Positions 18,209-27,498 are shown, counted from the stretch's first letter. The stretch is 64,000 nucleotides of DNA from Streptomyces omiyaensis (GCF_014650895.1 NZ_BMVV01000009.1:3102-67101), one strand, 5' to 3'. A program made the numbers and translations. The notes: generated by a model not told the origin, from the letters alone.

Positions 18209-18622
18209 TCACACGACGGTCAGTCTCGTAGGCACGGCGTCCGCCCGCCCGTAGGCGAGCACTTGGGCAAGGATCTCGCGGAACCGGGCCACGTCCTCGG
18301 TCGGCGCCTCCAGGACGGCCTCGATCTCGCCGTTGTCCAGCCGGAGGCTCTCCAGTGCCTCGGGATCCAGCGAGATACGAAGGACGTTGCCGTCCAGGAT
18401 GGCTTCGCGCACGCACCCGTAGGCCGTGCCCTGGCCGGCGGTGACGAGACAGTGCGTGTCCATTCCCAGCGCGACCTCCTGCTCGTCGGGCTCTTCCTCC
18501 CCCGCCGTGAACATCAGGATGAAGCCGCTGCCGTCCTCGCCTTCCGCGAGGGCGGCCTCGGTGAAGTAGCCGTCAGGATCGATTTCCGTGGTGGCGACGC
18601 GAGCGGTGAATCTGTACGTCAT
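18209..18622 (-). CDS. Imm10-family immunity protein
   Basis: 137 aa. Begins TYRFTARVATTEIDPDGYFT and continues EGEDGSGFILMF, EEEPDEQEVALGMDTHCLVT and GQGTAYGCVREAIL. This pattern (FxARVATxExDP, DEQEVALGMDTYCL, GTAYGGV) is characteristic of Imm10 proteins, predicted antidotes to polymorphic toxins delivered by bacteria. No toxin gene lies directly beside it: the neighbours are a HEAT protein and a transposase remnant, so it is an orphan immunity gene. The ATG at 18622 overlaps the stop of the transposase remnant. Confidence 0.75.
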   Translation of the reverse strand: MTYRFTARVATTEIDPDGYFTEAALAEGEDGSGFILMFTAGEEEPDEQEVALGMDTHCLVTAGQGTAYGCVREAILDGNVLRISLDPEALESLRLDNGEIEAVLEAPTEDVARFREILAQVLAYGRADAVPTRLTVV

Positions 18623-19215
18623 GACGAGGTTGTATCAAGGCGGTCAGACAGGTTGCCCAGTACATGCGTCAGCGTCATCACACCCAAGGCGGGGCCAGTC
18701 CACACCGTTCCTCGACACGCGTCCCTGCCCCTGGCCTTCTGGTCGCGCACGCCCAGACTGAGCCTTTTCCAACCCCATGTTGAGGTGTGGTGGAGGACGA
18801 GGACGGCCTTCACGATGTCGGTGATCCGGTTGGTGCCGCAGCGGAGCTTCCGGAGGAGGCGCCAGCCCTTCAGCGCGGCCATGGCCTGCTCGCCGACGCA
18901 CCGGATCTGGGCATGGCTGCTGTTGTGCCGTCGCTTCCACCGCTTGAGCCGGCGACCCCGGAAAGGGACCCGGATGAGCCGGTCGGCGCCTTGGTGGGCC
19001 TTGTCCGCCCAGCACTTCAGTCCCGCGCCGGCAAGCGCGTCGACGATGCCGTGATTTCGCGCAGCGGTCAGGTCGTGAGTGGAGCCGGGCAGGACTGGTG
19101 ATGCCCAGAGCAGTCGGCCGAACGGGTCGGTGAGGACCTGCGCATTCATGCCGTGGCGCTTGTGTTTCCCGGACCATGTGGTCGAAATCGACCCTGTGCC
19201 CCCGAGCCGGGCGGT
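18619..19215 (-). pseudogene. DDE transposase remnant (IS5-like superfamily), N-terminus missing
   Basis: The frame reads TTWSGKHKRHGMNAQVLTDP, LLWASPVLPGSTHDLTAARN, WADKAHQGADRLIRVPFRGR and ALKGWRLLRKLRCGTNRITD, matching the catalytic half of DDE_Tnp_4-type transposases. The N-terminal helix-turn-helix half is absent. The open frame continues upstream into an unrelated gene remnant (19216-19440), making a chimeric ORF. It ends in the ATGA overlap with the Imm10-like gene. Probably inactive. Confidence 0.65.
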
Positions 19216-19440
19216 TGCCTGCTCCGGTCCGAGCGGGGTGTCGGTGGCGGCCAGGTCCGCCAGGCCCTCGCGCCGGCAGACCTCCGCGACCTGGTAGGGA
19301 TGGTGCAGGTTCGCGCTCAGGTCGACCAGGAGGCCCTGGTCGACGAACCGCCGCACCACGAATGTCGTCACGTTCGCCGGCTCGCCGTGAACAGTCCGGC
19401 TCAGGGTGCCGAGCGCGTAGGCGACCCGGTCGACCCCTGC
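19216..19440 (-). pseudogene. Remnant of an unidentified Streptomyces gene
   Basis: The frame reads VDRVAYALGTLSRTVHGEPA then NVTTFVVRRFVDQGLLVDLS, YQVAEVCRREGLADLAATDT and PLGPEQATARL. It looks like real protein, similar to a common accessory-region family with a helix-turn-helix-like middle that I cannot name. It is broken at both ends: no start codon upstream, and at about 19215 it joins transposase sequence in frame. GTG at 19371 would allow translation of the chimera but is unlikely to be meaningful. Confidence 0.4.
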
Positions 19441-19634
19441 GCTGCCGCCGACGCGTCTGCGGCGCTCCGCGCGAGGCGGTGCCCCCGCACGACGCTGGAG
19501 GGATCAGACGTCCGATGCCCCCTGATCCCCGCCGGTCTCACCGAGCCCGGCCCCTCGAACACTGCCCGGCAGGGCATCGGCACGTGCGCGGAACGAAGCC
19601 CGGGGCCGCCGCGAAGGTGGTGGGCTCGGGTGCT

Positions 19635-19862
19635 TCAGCTTTGAGGGGGCCGGCCGTTGCGTCGCTCGTGGCGGCGGCCGGCCACGCCAACGGCCACCAT
19701 GGTGGAGAAGAGAACTCCCGTCACCACGTAGCCCACGAGGGTGTCGGTGGTGACCAGCACGATCAGGACGGGGATCAGCGTAAGCGTTCCGATTCTGGAC
19801 ATGGCGAGGGCGTCCATGCGCAGGACGAGTCGCATGAATCGTGAGGGTGTCGCGTCGGTCAT
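19635..19862 (-). CDS. Small two-helix membrane protein, candidate immunity protein
   Basis: 75 aa from ATG 19862 with AGGAAG 5 nt upstream. Starts MTDATPSRFMRLVLRMDALA, then two hydrophobic helices around TLTLIPVLIVLVTTDTLVGY and VVTGVLFSTMVAVGVAG, and a basic end RRHERRNGRPPQS. No family recognised. It is the first gene downstream of the giant RHS protein on the same strand, 116 nt away and behind a strong stem-loop. That position is where an immunity gene to a membrane-acting RHS tip would be expected. Function is inference from position. Confidence 0.55.
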   Translation of the reverse strand: MTDATPSRFMRLVLRMDALAMSRIGTLTLIPVLIVLVTTDTLVGYVVTGVLFSTMVAVGVAGRRHERRNGRPPQS

Positions 19863-19880
19863 GGTTCTTCCTGTGTGGTG

Positions 19881-19914
19881 AGGGGGCCGACCGGCTTCGG
19901 TCAGTCGGCCCCCT
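19881..19914 (-). terminator. Stem-loop between RHS gene and downstream small gene
   Basis: Arms AGGGGGCCGAC (19881-19891) and GTCGGCCCCCT (19904-19914) are perfect 11-bp complements around a 12-nt loop. It lies 64 nt past the RHS stop and 18 nt before the small gene's start codon. There is no T-run. It may end or weaken transcription of the RHS gene, or shield its 3' end. Confidence 0.65.
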
Positions 19915-19978
19915 GTGGTGACGCTAGCGAGTCATCGCTCGCGTTGAGCAGTCAGGGTCGCGGATTATCGTGACGTGC

Positions 19979-22900
19979 TCATCGGATCCATCTGGTGCCG
20001 AATCCCCAGTGGACGTTGACCTTGCGTCGGTGTTTGCCCCAGCTCTTCTCGCGCCGGAAGGAGTCGATCCAGCGCTTGGGGCTCTGCGGGGCGCCGCGCA
20101 GCCGGTATCGGCTCCATACTCCTCCGCCGAAGGCGGTCGCCGCGCCGAATGCCATCCGCTTGTAGTAGCCGGAGCGGGTGCGCTTGGAGTTGGCGATGCG
20201 GTAGTTGGCCGCGCCGCCGGTTGCACCGATGGCTGCACCGATGATCAGGCCGCCGGCGCCCGCGCAGATACCCGCAGTCGCGGCGATGCAGGCCCCGCCG
20301 ACGATGGTGAAACCGAAGGCCGCGACTCCGCCGTAGACCTTGCGGTACTTGCGGACGTGCTTGCCGAAGCGGCTCTTCTTGAACTTGTTCCACCCCTTCT
20401 TGCACCAGCCGCAGCTCCACCTTCCGTCGAGGTCGTAGGAGTTCAGCGGGTCGGCGTTGACGTAGTCGTAGGCGTTGGCGCTGCCGCCGTAGACGGGGTC
20501 GAGGGAGAGGAAGCGTCCGGTGGTGGGGTTGTAGAGGCGGACGCCCATGAGGGTGAGGCCGGTGAGGGTCTCGCTGGAGCGCTGCTTGCCGCCGAGCCAG
20601 TTGTAGCGGCTGGCGGGCTGGCCGGTGCGGGGGTTGCCGTACTCGTCGCTGTCCAGGACCAGGGGGGCTTCGGCCGTGTCCAGCGGGAGCTGGAGGGCGA
20701 TGTCGCCGTGGATGTTGGTCAGCTGCAGGACGGTGCCGCTCGTGTTGCCGGTGGTGGCGGCGAGGTCGCCCGAGGCGGAGTCGACGTTGCGGGTGATGCT
20801 GCCGTCGCTGGGATTTTCGGTGATCCAGCGGGGGTTGTCGCCGTCGCTGTCGAAGTGGTTGACCTTGGCCGCAGTCTGCGTCCAGGTGCCGTCGGTGTTC
20901 TCTTCGACGGTCCAGGAGCGGAAGCGCAGACCGGCGTCGAGCTGCCAGGTCTGGCGCTGGTTGCCGGCGGTCTGCTGGTGGACCAGGTCGTTGGCGTAGA
21001 AGCCGATCTGGGTACCGGGCAGTGCGGTGGTGCGACCGAAGGCGTCGTAGACGTAGCCGGTGTCGGTGATGCGGTCGGCGCTGTCGTAGGTGTGGGTGGT
21101 GGTGGTCCCTCCGGAGACGGGACAGGTCGCTCCGGCCGCGCCTTCAGCCGTGGTGAGGCCGATTCGGTTGGTGCGCTGGTCGAAACTGTAGGTACGGGTG
21201 GTGCACGTCTCGCCGACGGTGTCCTTCACCTGGCCAAGGCGGCCGACGGCGTCGTAGGCGTATTCCTGACCGGACCAGCCGGAGTGGCGGATGACCTGGC
21301 CGTGGACGGATTCCTCGACGGTGTCGGAGTAAACGACCTGGCCGTCGCTGTCACGGGTGTAGACCCGGGACAGAGTGGCGCCGGTGGTGTCCTCTTCGAC
21401 GGTGAGGGTGTAGCCCCCGGGAAGCTTTTCCGAGGTCACGGAGCCATCGGCGTCGTAGCGGGCTTCGAAGTCGCCGGCGATGGAGTCGGTCGTCTTCGTG
21501 GCCAGACCACGCGGGTCCACAGCCGTGTCATAGGTGTAGGTGACCGTGGACGGTGCCGAGTCGGTCGTCTTGACCGGGCGGTTGAGCAGGTCGTATTCGG
21601 TTGTGGTGACCCCGCCGTCGGCGTCGGTGTAGGAGACCTGGCGGCCGAGCTTGTCGTACTCCTTGGTGATCGTTCCGCCGGTCGGGGAGGTCGTCTTGAC
21701 CACCTGGCCGGTGGCCGGGTCGTACTCGAGCGTGGTCTCGGGGACGGCCTGGCCCGCCCCGCCGGTCATGAGGGTTCGAGTCGGCCTGCCGGCAGCGTCA
21801 AAGGTGCTGGTGGTGGTGCGAGTGACACCGTTGGCGGTTTCGATGAGCTTTGCTACGTTGCCCCACCAGTCGTACTCGGTGGTGGTCACGGGCAGCTCCG
21901 GCGGGTTGGTGCCGCCGCCAGTGATCGGACCGCCCGGGCCGGTGGAGCAGACCTGGTCGGCCCACTCGGGACGTCCAGCGCAGGCACCAGTGCCGGTAGC
22001 GGACCAGTAGGTGGTCACGCGGGTGCCCGCGTCGGTCCCTGTCGCACCAGGCAGGAGCTGCTTGGTCACGCGGCCTTGAGCGTCGTACTCGGTGGTGTCG
22101 GTGATCGCGAGGCCGGCCGGGTCCTTGACCGTCTTGACGGGCAGGCCCTTGACCCAGTCGTACACGGTCTGGGTGACGCGCGGGTCTGCCATGGCGGTGG
22201 TGCCTCGGACCTGGGCACCGGTGGTGACCTTGGTGATCTGGTCCTCGGCCTTTGCCGTGCCGTCGGTGGGGCGGCCGGCGTCGTATTCGTTGACCGTCCA
22301 GGACCGGGCCACGGACGACTCGCCGTTCACCATGACACGGCTTAGCGGTCCGAGTTCCTCCAGCTCACGCTGGCCCTTGGCATCGAAGACCGACGTGGTG
22401 CTGAGGAGGTCGGCTCGGTCCGCAGAGGGCAGGTCGTTGATGCCGAGGTCGACGAGGGTGGCCAGGTCGTCTGCGGTTCCGCCGAGCGCGAGGGCACGGT
22501 TTCCGGCTGTGAGTTCGCGGACGGTATTGCCGAACTGGTCATACTCAGTGGTAGAGATGTGGCCACCCGGCGCAGCGGTGTTGACCTCGCGTCCGGAGGC
22601 GTTGGCGTAGGTGACCGTCGCGCGGCGGTAGTCCGCGGCGACCAGGCCGTCACCGGAGTGGGCGGCGGGGACGGCGTCCGCAGGGAAGACGGCGGTTGCG
22701 TCGGAGGGCGCGTCGGTCTGACCCCACGTCTGCACGTCCGCGGCGCTCATGGCGTACGGGGCCCCCGAGCCGCTGAGCGGAACGTCGTAGACGACGGATG
22801 TAGAGGCGGTGCCTGACTCGACGTCCTTGGTGCCCTGCTGGAGACCGGCACGGCCGGCCTTGAGGAGCATCCCGTCACCGGCGGTGGCGGCATTGCCGGC

Positions 22901-25900
22901 CTTGCCGTAGGTGAACGACCACGGCAGCTGCCCGGCAGGGGTGAGGCTGGTGACGCGGCCTGCCGCGTCGTAGGTGTACTGCGTCTTCAGAGCCGGCGTG
23001 ATCAGCGGATTGTACGTCTCGCGAAGTCGCCCCGCGACGTCGTACACGTACTTCTGCACCGTCTTCGTACTTGCGGTGGCCGCGCCCGGCTCGGTCGACC
23101 AGCCGCGGATCTCCTTCACCTGGCCGGCGAAGTCACCGAAAACGCCGCTGGTGGCGGTCGTGGCAGTGGCGTAGACGAACTCCAGCGCCCGGCAGCCCTT
23201 CGTGGCAGGCGTCGCCGTGCACGTCGTGGCCGAGGCGGCCGAGGTCGGGGAAATGACCAGCTTCGGGCGGGCCAGCTTCTTGCCGTCCGTCGCGGTCACG
23301 GTCTCGGAGATCACCGTGGTCGTCGACTGGGCCAGGCCGTCCATGGAGCTGGAGGCAACCTGCCAGGTGGTGGCTGCGGCATCCTGCCTGGTGAAGACAG
23401 TGAGGGTGCCCTCGGTGTCCTTCAGTGTGAACGAGCCGGTCAGAGAACCGGTCAGTGTCAGGTCCTCCGCTCCCGGTTCGGGCTTCCACCCGCCACCGGT
23501 GGTGGCAGTGAAACCGAGTTCCTCGCCGTCGACGTCGACCAGCGCGACCGATGTGGCGGAGGTCTTCTTCACGTATGCCCAGTCGGACTCGGTGATCTCC
23601 GCGACGGTGCCGGAGGTCCACTGCGGACCGAAGATCGCCGCTTGCCCCTCCTGCTTCGCGCCCGCGTCCGCCTGGCGCGACGACGCTGTACGCGACACCG
23701 ACAACCCGTGAAGCGAGACATCCGTTGCGGACAGGGTGTAGTCGCCCGTCAGCAGGTTCACCGAACCCGGACCCGCCTCCTCGGAAGGCGCGGTGCCGGC
23801 GTTGCGGTCGACCGTGATGTCGTTGGCAGGCGAGTACGCGGTGGTGGTGCCGTCGGTGAAGGCGGCACGCACCTCGATCGGGCCGTCCTCGGCCAGGCTG
23901 TCGGTGATGTTCCAGGTCAGGCCGGCGGGCTTGCCGTTCGTCACCGGGACCGGCCACGACGACACCGTCTCCGTCCCCTTGCGGACATCGGCGACCGGGA
24001 CGTTCTTCCAGGTGTCGGTCTCGCCACGCCGGTACTGGTACGTCACACCGGTGTAGGAGGTCTGGCCTTCAGCCGACAGAGCCACACGCCGCGCCGGACG
24101 CTCGCCCTGCCCGGGAGTGAGGAGGGCGGCTCCGGAACCGGCGTAGAAGACGTAGCCGGTCTCCGCGGAGACGTTGCCTGCCGCGTCCACGGTCCGCGCG
24201 GTGACCGTGTGCTTGCCCGCGGCGAAGGACAGGGTCTTGGTGACGGTCGCACCGGTGGTGGCGGCGGACTGCCAGGCCCCGGCGTCCAGCCTGTACTGCA
24301 CCTCGACCACGTCGCCGGCCGGGGGCTTGAAGGAGAACGCGCCGGTGAACTTGCCGTCGGCGCCCGGGGTGCCGGACCAGGTGCTGGCCGGGAAGTCGCC
24401 GGAGGTGGTGGTGCTGGTGGCGGGCTTGGTGGTGTCGACGGTGAAGTACACCGACGGCGTCCAGTTCGACCAGGCGCTGCCGTCGGAGGCGCGGCCCTTG
24501 AACCAGTAGGTGCGGCCGTTGACCAGCTTGCCGGCGGGCACCGTGTAGGAGACCGTCTTGTTCGTGACCGGGGAGAGCGTGCCCGGGTCCTGGACCAGCA
24601 GGTTGGTGGTGCCTTCCCACAGTTCCCACTTGGTGCGCAGGGTCGTGGTCTCGGCGTCGGTGACGGCGTACTTCAGGGCGGGCGTGGTCGTGGTGACCCA
24701 GTTCTTGCCGCCGTGGGCACGGCCCGGAGTGGCGGACATCGGGTTTCCGGCGACCGGGATCGTGTTGTACGTGACGGACACGTACGGGGTGTTCGAGGCG
24801 GCGTTGCCGGAGTTGAACCGCTTCCACGAGTACGGGTCGGACTCGTTGGTGGCCTTGATGCCCATGGAGTTGGACGTGTTGCCGTTGGCGGCCCAGGCGG
24901 TGGCGAGGTTCTTGATGTCCTGCGAGACCCAGCCGTCCGCGCATCCGGACGAGAAGCCCTTCGTCGCCGTCGAGGTCGCCCACTTGTTGGTGAAGCCGGG
25001 CTTGTTGGTCCACCGGGTGGCGGTCGAGGCGTGCGGGGTGTCCCATACCTCCCAGCTCGAGGGCGTGCAGGACCAGGAGTGGTGGTTCCACAGGTTCAGC
25101 TTCGCGCTCAGGATCTGCTTGCCCGTGATCTGCGCCATCGGGAAGTGCAGGTACGAGCGCGCGACCTGCCCGGAGCCGTTGTTGCCGAGCTTCAGCTCGG
25201 TCGACGCCGACATGTCGGCGGTGTAGCCCTCCTGCACGAACGTGTCGAAGCTCGCCCCGATGTTCACGGCCGGGTCCACCGTCACCGGGAACCTCGTCGC
25301 CGGGTCGTCCAGGAACGCCGCGTCGGGCGTCAGCGTCAGATCGATCGCGCCGCCCTTCTGGGTCACCTTCAGCCCGACGTCCGCGCGGCGGGTGTGCTCA
25401 CCGGACTTCTCGTCGACCGAGGCGTCCCACATCTCCGGCGCCGGCAGCACACCGACCCGCTTGCCGGTCTTGGCGTCCAGGAAGGTCACCGACCGGTCGG
25501 CGTTCTGACGGGCCTCGATTCCCTCGGCGTTCAGCGTGAGCGTCACCGAGCCGTTCGCGTCGACCGCGCTGCGGTCCTTCAGCTCCAGGAACTGCTCGAA
25601 TCCCGTACGCGTCGACTCGACGATCAGGTCCGTCGCCGTCAGCACGTTCGCGTACCGCGCCGTCGTCCCCGACAGTGCGGGCTCGGGCAGCGCACCGCGC
25701 CACGAAAGACCCAGCGACCGGCCCCCACCGGCGTCCAGGGAGACCAGCGGCACCGGAGCGGTACGGGCCTCGCCCGCGGCGCCCGACGCCCGCACCTTCG
25801 CCGCCGTCCTGGCGGGGGTCCTTCCTCCCAGCTTCAGCCCGAGAGGGTGGTCCTTCGCGACGATCGAACCGTCCGGAGACTTTGTCAGGTCGACGTCGAT

Positions 25901-26278
25901 GTTCCGCCACACGCCCGTGGCGCCGTCCCGGAATCGGACCGGTCCCGACGCGGAGTCCGTCGTCACCGTCCCGTCGGGGTTCGCCCACGTCGTGGTCGAC
26001 TCCGTGCGCTCGGACAGCGCCTCCACCCGCTTGCCCGACAGGCGGGCCGCGACCGTCGCCGACGCCAGATCGGCCGCCTCGGTCGGGTGAGGCGTGTCGG
26101 CGGTGGCCGGTGCCCGCTTGTCGGAGGGCATCGCGACGGCGAGTCCGCTGTCCAGGACCAGAGCCATCTCGAAGGCGAGTACGGCGGCGGTGCCGAGCGC
26201 CACCTGCTGCAGCGTCCTCCGCGTCAGCAATCTCCTCCCTCGCCGATCGGGTGCGGATATGCGGTCATCCATACTCAA
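19979..26278 (-). CDS. Giant secreted DNRLRE/RHS-repeat protein with unknown C-terminal tip
   Basis: 2099 aa, uninterrupted. The start is TTG 26278 or ATG 26272, behind GGGGAGGAA. The N-terminus has RRGRRLLTRRTLQQVALGTA plus a hydrophobic core, a twin-arginine-like or long Sec signal. Residues ~320-500 form a DNRLRE-type wall domain (SYLHFPMAQITGKQILSAKL). Fibronectin-like/Ig segments follow, then many YD repeats (e.g. TYTYDTAVDPRG, EYAYDAVGRLGQ) and the RHS core end GRFLSLDPVYGGSANAYDYV. After DLDGRW comes a ~145-residue tip with CGWCKKGWNKFKKS, a glycine-zipper-like hydrophobic stretch and a basic end ending WGFGTRWIR. RHS shells deliver such tips as toxins; this tip matches no toxin I know. 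Confidence 0.9.
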   Translation of the reverse strand: MSMDDRISAPDRRGRRLLTRRTLQQVALGTAAVLAFEMALVLDSGLAVAMPSDKRAPATADTPHPTEAADLASATVAARLSGKRVEALSERTESTTTWANPDGTVTTDSASGPVRFRDGATGVWRNIDVDLTKSPDGSIVAKDHPLGLKLGGRTPARTAAKVRASGAAGEARTAPVPLVSLDAGGGRSLGLSWRGALPEPALSGTTARYANVLTATDLIVESTRTGFEQFLELKDRSAVDANGSVTLTLNAEGIEARQNADRSVTFLDAKTGKRVGVLPAPEMWDASVDEKSGEHTRRADVGLKVTQKGGAIDLTLTPDAAFLDDPATRFPVTVDPAVNIGASFDTFVQEGYTADMSASTELKLGNNGSGQVARSYLHFPMAQITGKQILSAKLNLWNHHSWSCTPSSWEVWDTPHASTATRWTNKPGFTNKWATSTATKGFSSGCADGWVSQDIKNLATAWAANGNTSNSMGIKATNESDPYSWKRFNSGNAASNTPYVSVTYNTIPVAGNPMSATPGRAHGGKNWVTTTTPALKYAVTDAETTTLRTKWELWEGTTNLLVQDPGTLSPVTNKTVSYTVPAGKLVNGRTYWFKGRASDGSAWSNWTPSVYFTVDTTKPATSTTTSGDFPASTWSGTPGADGKFTGAFSFKPPAGDVVEVQYRLDAGAWQSAATTGATVTKTLSFAAGKHTVTARTVDAAGNVSAETGYVFYAGSGAALLTPGQGERPARRVALSAEGQTSYTGVTYQYRRGETDTWKNVPVADVRKGTETVSSWPVPVTNGKPAGLTWNITDSLAEDGPIEVRAAFTDGTTTAYSPANDITVDRNAGTAPSEEAGPGSVNLLTGDYTLSATDVSLHGLSVSRTASSRQADAGAKQEGQAAIFGPQWTSGTVAEITESDWAYVKKTSATSVALVDVDGEELGFTATTGGGWKPEPGAEDLTLTGSLTGSFTLKDTEGTLTVFTRQDAAATTWQVASSSMDGLAQSTTTVISETVTATDGKKLARPKLVISPTSAASATTCTATPATKGCRALEFVYATATTATSGVFGDFAGQVKEIRGWSTEPGAATASTKTVQKYVYDVAGRLRETYNPLITPALKTQYTYDAAGRVTSLTPAGQLPWSFTYGKAGNAATAGDGMLLKAGRAGLQQGTKDVESGTASTSVVYDVPLSGSGAPYAMSAADVQTWGQTDAPSDATAVFPADAVPAAHSGDGLVAADYRRATVTYANASGREVNTAAPGGHISTTEYDQFGNTVRELTAGNRALALGGTADDLATLVDLGINDLPSADRADLLSTTSVFDAKGQRELEELGPLSRVMVNGESSVARSWTVNEYDAGRPTDGTAKAEDQITKVTTGAQVRGTTAMADPRVTQTVYDWVKGLPVKTVKDPAGLAITDTTEYDAQGRVTKQLLPGATGTDAGTRVTTYWSATGTGACAGRPEWADQVCSTGPGGPITGGGTNPPELPVTTTEYDWWGNVAKLIETANGVTRTTTSTFDAAGRPTRTLMTGGAGQAVPETTLEYDPATGQVVKTTSPTGGTITKEYDKLGRQVSYTDADGGVTTTEYDLLNRPVKTTDSAPSTVTYTYDTAVDPRGLATKTTDSIAGDFEARYDADGSVTSEKLPGGYTLTVEEDTTGATLSRVYTRDSDGQVVYSDTVEESVHGQVIRHSGWSGQEYAYDAVGRLGQVKDTVGETCTTRTYSFDQRTNRIGLTTAEGAAGATCPVSGGTTTTHTYDSADRITDTGYVYDAFGRTTALPGTQIGFYANDLVHQQTAGNQRQTWQLDAGLRFRSWTVEENTDGTWTQTAAKVNHFDSDGDNPRWITENPSDGSITRNVDSASGDLAATTGNTSGTVLQLTNIHGDIALQLPLDTAEAPLVLDSDEYGNPRTGQPASRYNWLGGKQRSSETLTGLTLMGVRLYNPTTGRFLSLDPVYGGSANAYDYVNADPLNSYDLDGRWSCGWCKKGWNKFKKSRFGKHVRKYRKVYGGVAAFGFTIVGGACIAATAGICAGAGGLIIGAAIGATGGAANYRIANSKRTRSGYYKRMAFGAATAFGGGVWSRYRLRGAPQSPKRWIDSFRREKSWGKHRRKVNVHWGFGTRWIR

Positions 26279-26295
26279 AATTCCTCCCCTTGAGT

Positions 26296-26340
26296 GTCGC
26301 TGTAGCGACTAGCGGATGATCATATTCCGATTTTGATCAT
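26296..26340. promoter_or_regulatory. Inverted repeats upstream of RHS gene
   Basis: Two inverted repeats lie just ahead of the RHS start in the least GC-rich stretch nearby: GTCGCT-GT-AGCGAC (26296-26309) and ATGATCA ... TGATCAT (26316-26322 and 26334-26340, 11-nt spacer). The second one spans a possible minus-strand -10 (TATGAT, complement of 26319-26324). They are candidates for operator and promoter; no regulator gene is adjacent. Confidence 0.4.
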
Positions 26341-26344
26341 GCTC

Positions 26345-26388
26345 GGTGACGGGTGACGGGTGACGGGTGACGGGTGACGGGTGACGGG
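26345..26388. repeat. 7-bp tandem repeat, six copies
   Basis: GGTGACG repeated six times without error (26345-26386) plus two bases. Located in the intergenic space between the RHS gene and the VOC gene. Such perfect short repeats are prone to copy-number change. Confidence 0.9.
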
Positions 26389-26499
26389 AGGGGTGCAGGG
26401 GCGCGGGCGGTGCGGACGCGGGTGCGCGGTGCCGACGGGCTCGTGGAGCGAACGCCCTGGTGGAGGGCGTGACGCGGGGGTTCCGTCCGCCGTGGACGG

Positions 26500-27105
26500 T
26501 CAGCGGGTGAGGTGGAATTCGTTGCCGGCGGGGTCGGTGTGCTCACCCGGCAGGCCGTCACGTGCGGTGACCTCCAGGCGCAGACGGTTCCGGCCGGCCC
26601 CGGGCGCCGCGGGCGGGCCCATCACCAGGGAGACCGTGGCGACCGGGTCACGGCGCAACCGGACGCCCCCGTCGTGGCGTTCGGCGGAGTGCCAGGCGGA
26701 CCGGGACTCCCAGAAGGCCGACTGGACACCGAGCTCCTCCTCCGCCACGTCGAGGCAGATCGCGACGAGACCGGCGTCGGCGAGCACCCCGGGGTGGCCC
26801 GGCCGCAGGACGCAGAACTCGTTGCCCTCCGGGTCGGCCAGCACGTCCCACGGGACGTCCCCCTGGCCGATGTCGGCCCGTGTGGCGCCGAGGTCCAGCA
26901 GGCGGTCCACCTCCGAGCGCCAGTCCGGCCCTCCGGCCAGGTCCAGGTGGAGGCGGTTCTTGACCGGTGCCTTCGGTTCCCGCTCGGGCACGCACCGCAG
27001 GCGGAGCCCATCCGTCAGGTCGCGCGTCGCGCTCCGCCAGAAGGCGTCCATGCGGGCGACGTCCGCCGCGTCGATCACGATCCCGGTCAGCATCCCGGTC
27101 GGCAT
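26500..27105 (-). CDS. VOC-family (glyoxalase-like) protein
   Basis: 201 aa from ATG 27105, chosen over ATG 27150 because GAGGGG lies 6 nt upstream. First half LTGIVIDAADVARMDAFWRS to LADPEGNEFCVLRPG; second half LVAICLDVAEEELGVQSAFW to HTDPAGNEFHLTR. Two tandem Glyoxalase_6 domains like the protein at 863-1576. The second domain is shorter than usual. Role unknown; possible binding of a small ligand. It stands alone between the RHS gene and the beta-glucosidase gene, on the opposite strand from the latter. Confidence 0.82.
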   Translation of the reverse strand: MPTGMLTGIVIDAADVARMDAFWRSATRDLTDGLRLRCVPEREPKAPVKNRLHLDLAGGPDWRSEVDRLLDLGATRADIGQGDVPWDVLADPEGNEFCVLRPGHPGVLADAGLVAICLDVAEEELGVQSAFWESRSAWHSAERHDGGVRLRRDPVATVSLVMGPPAAPGAGRNRLRLEVTARDGLPGEHTDPAGNEFHLTR

Positions 27106-27498
27106 CCCGGTCCCCTCGACGGTCGGTCCTCGGTGGTGTCGCCCGTCCATGATGGCCGTCGGCGTCCGCGCGCGGGCGGGAAAGCGCCCGGAGCGCGATC
27201 AGCCCGGCCGCGGTCTCCCGGAGCCCGCAGGCGTCCAGGCGGAAGGGGCGCAGGTGCTCCTCGAAGCCGGCGTGCGGCCAGGCACGCCCGGCGGCGCGGG
27301 CGTGTTCGGCGGCGGTGGCGACGGGCCGGGCGCCCACCCCTCGCGCCGGCGCACCGGTTCCGTGCCCGGGAAGCCCGTGGCCCCGGCGATGAGAGCGCTC
27401 GTCATGCCGGCCCGGCGTAGGGGAACCGCGCGGATCGGGCCGCCCGCGAGCGGGCTCTGATGCTTCAAGAGCGTTTCTGTGCAGAGGTGTTGACTTAC
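27106..27498. other. Intergenic region, no convincing gene
   Basis: About 390 bp between divergent VOC and beta-glucosidase genes. Minus-strand frames give stretches such as HAGFEEHLRPFRLDACGLRE (about 27200-27290) that look protein-like but are split between frames, so a degraded gene is possible. I cannot name it. Confidence 0.35.

Noticed and set aside
19970..22345. Plus-strand 791-codon frame opposite the RHS gene
   Set aside because: Low-complexity Gly/Val/Asp composition and complete overlap with the YD-repeat coding region on the minus strand.
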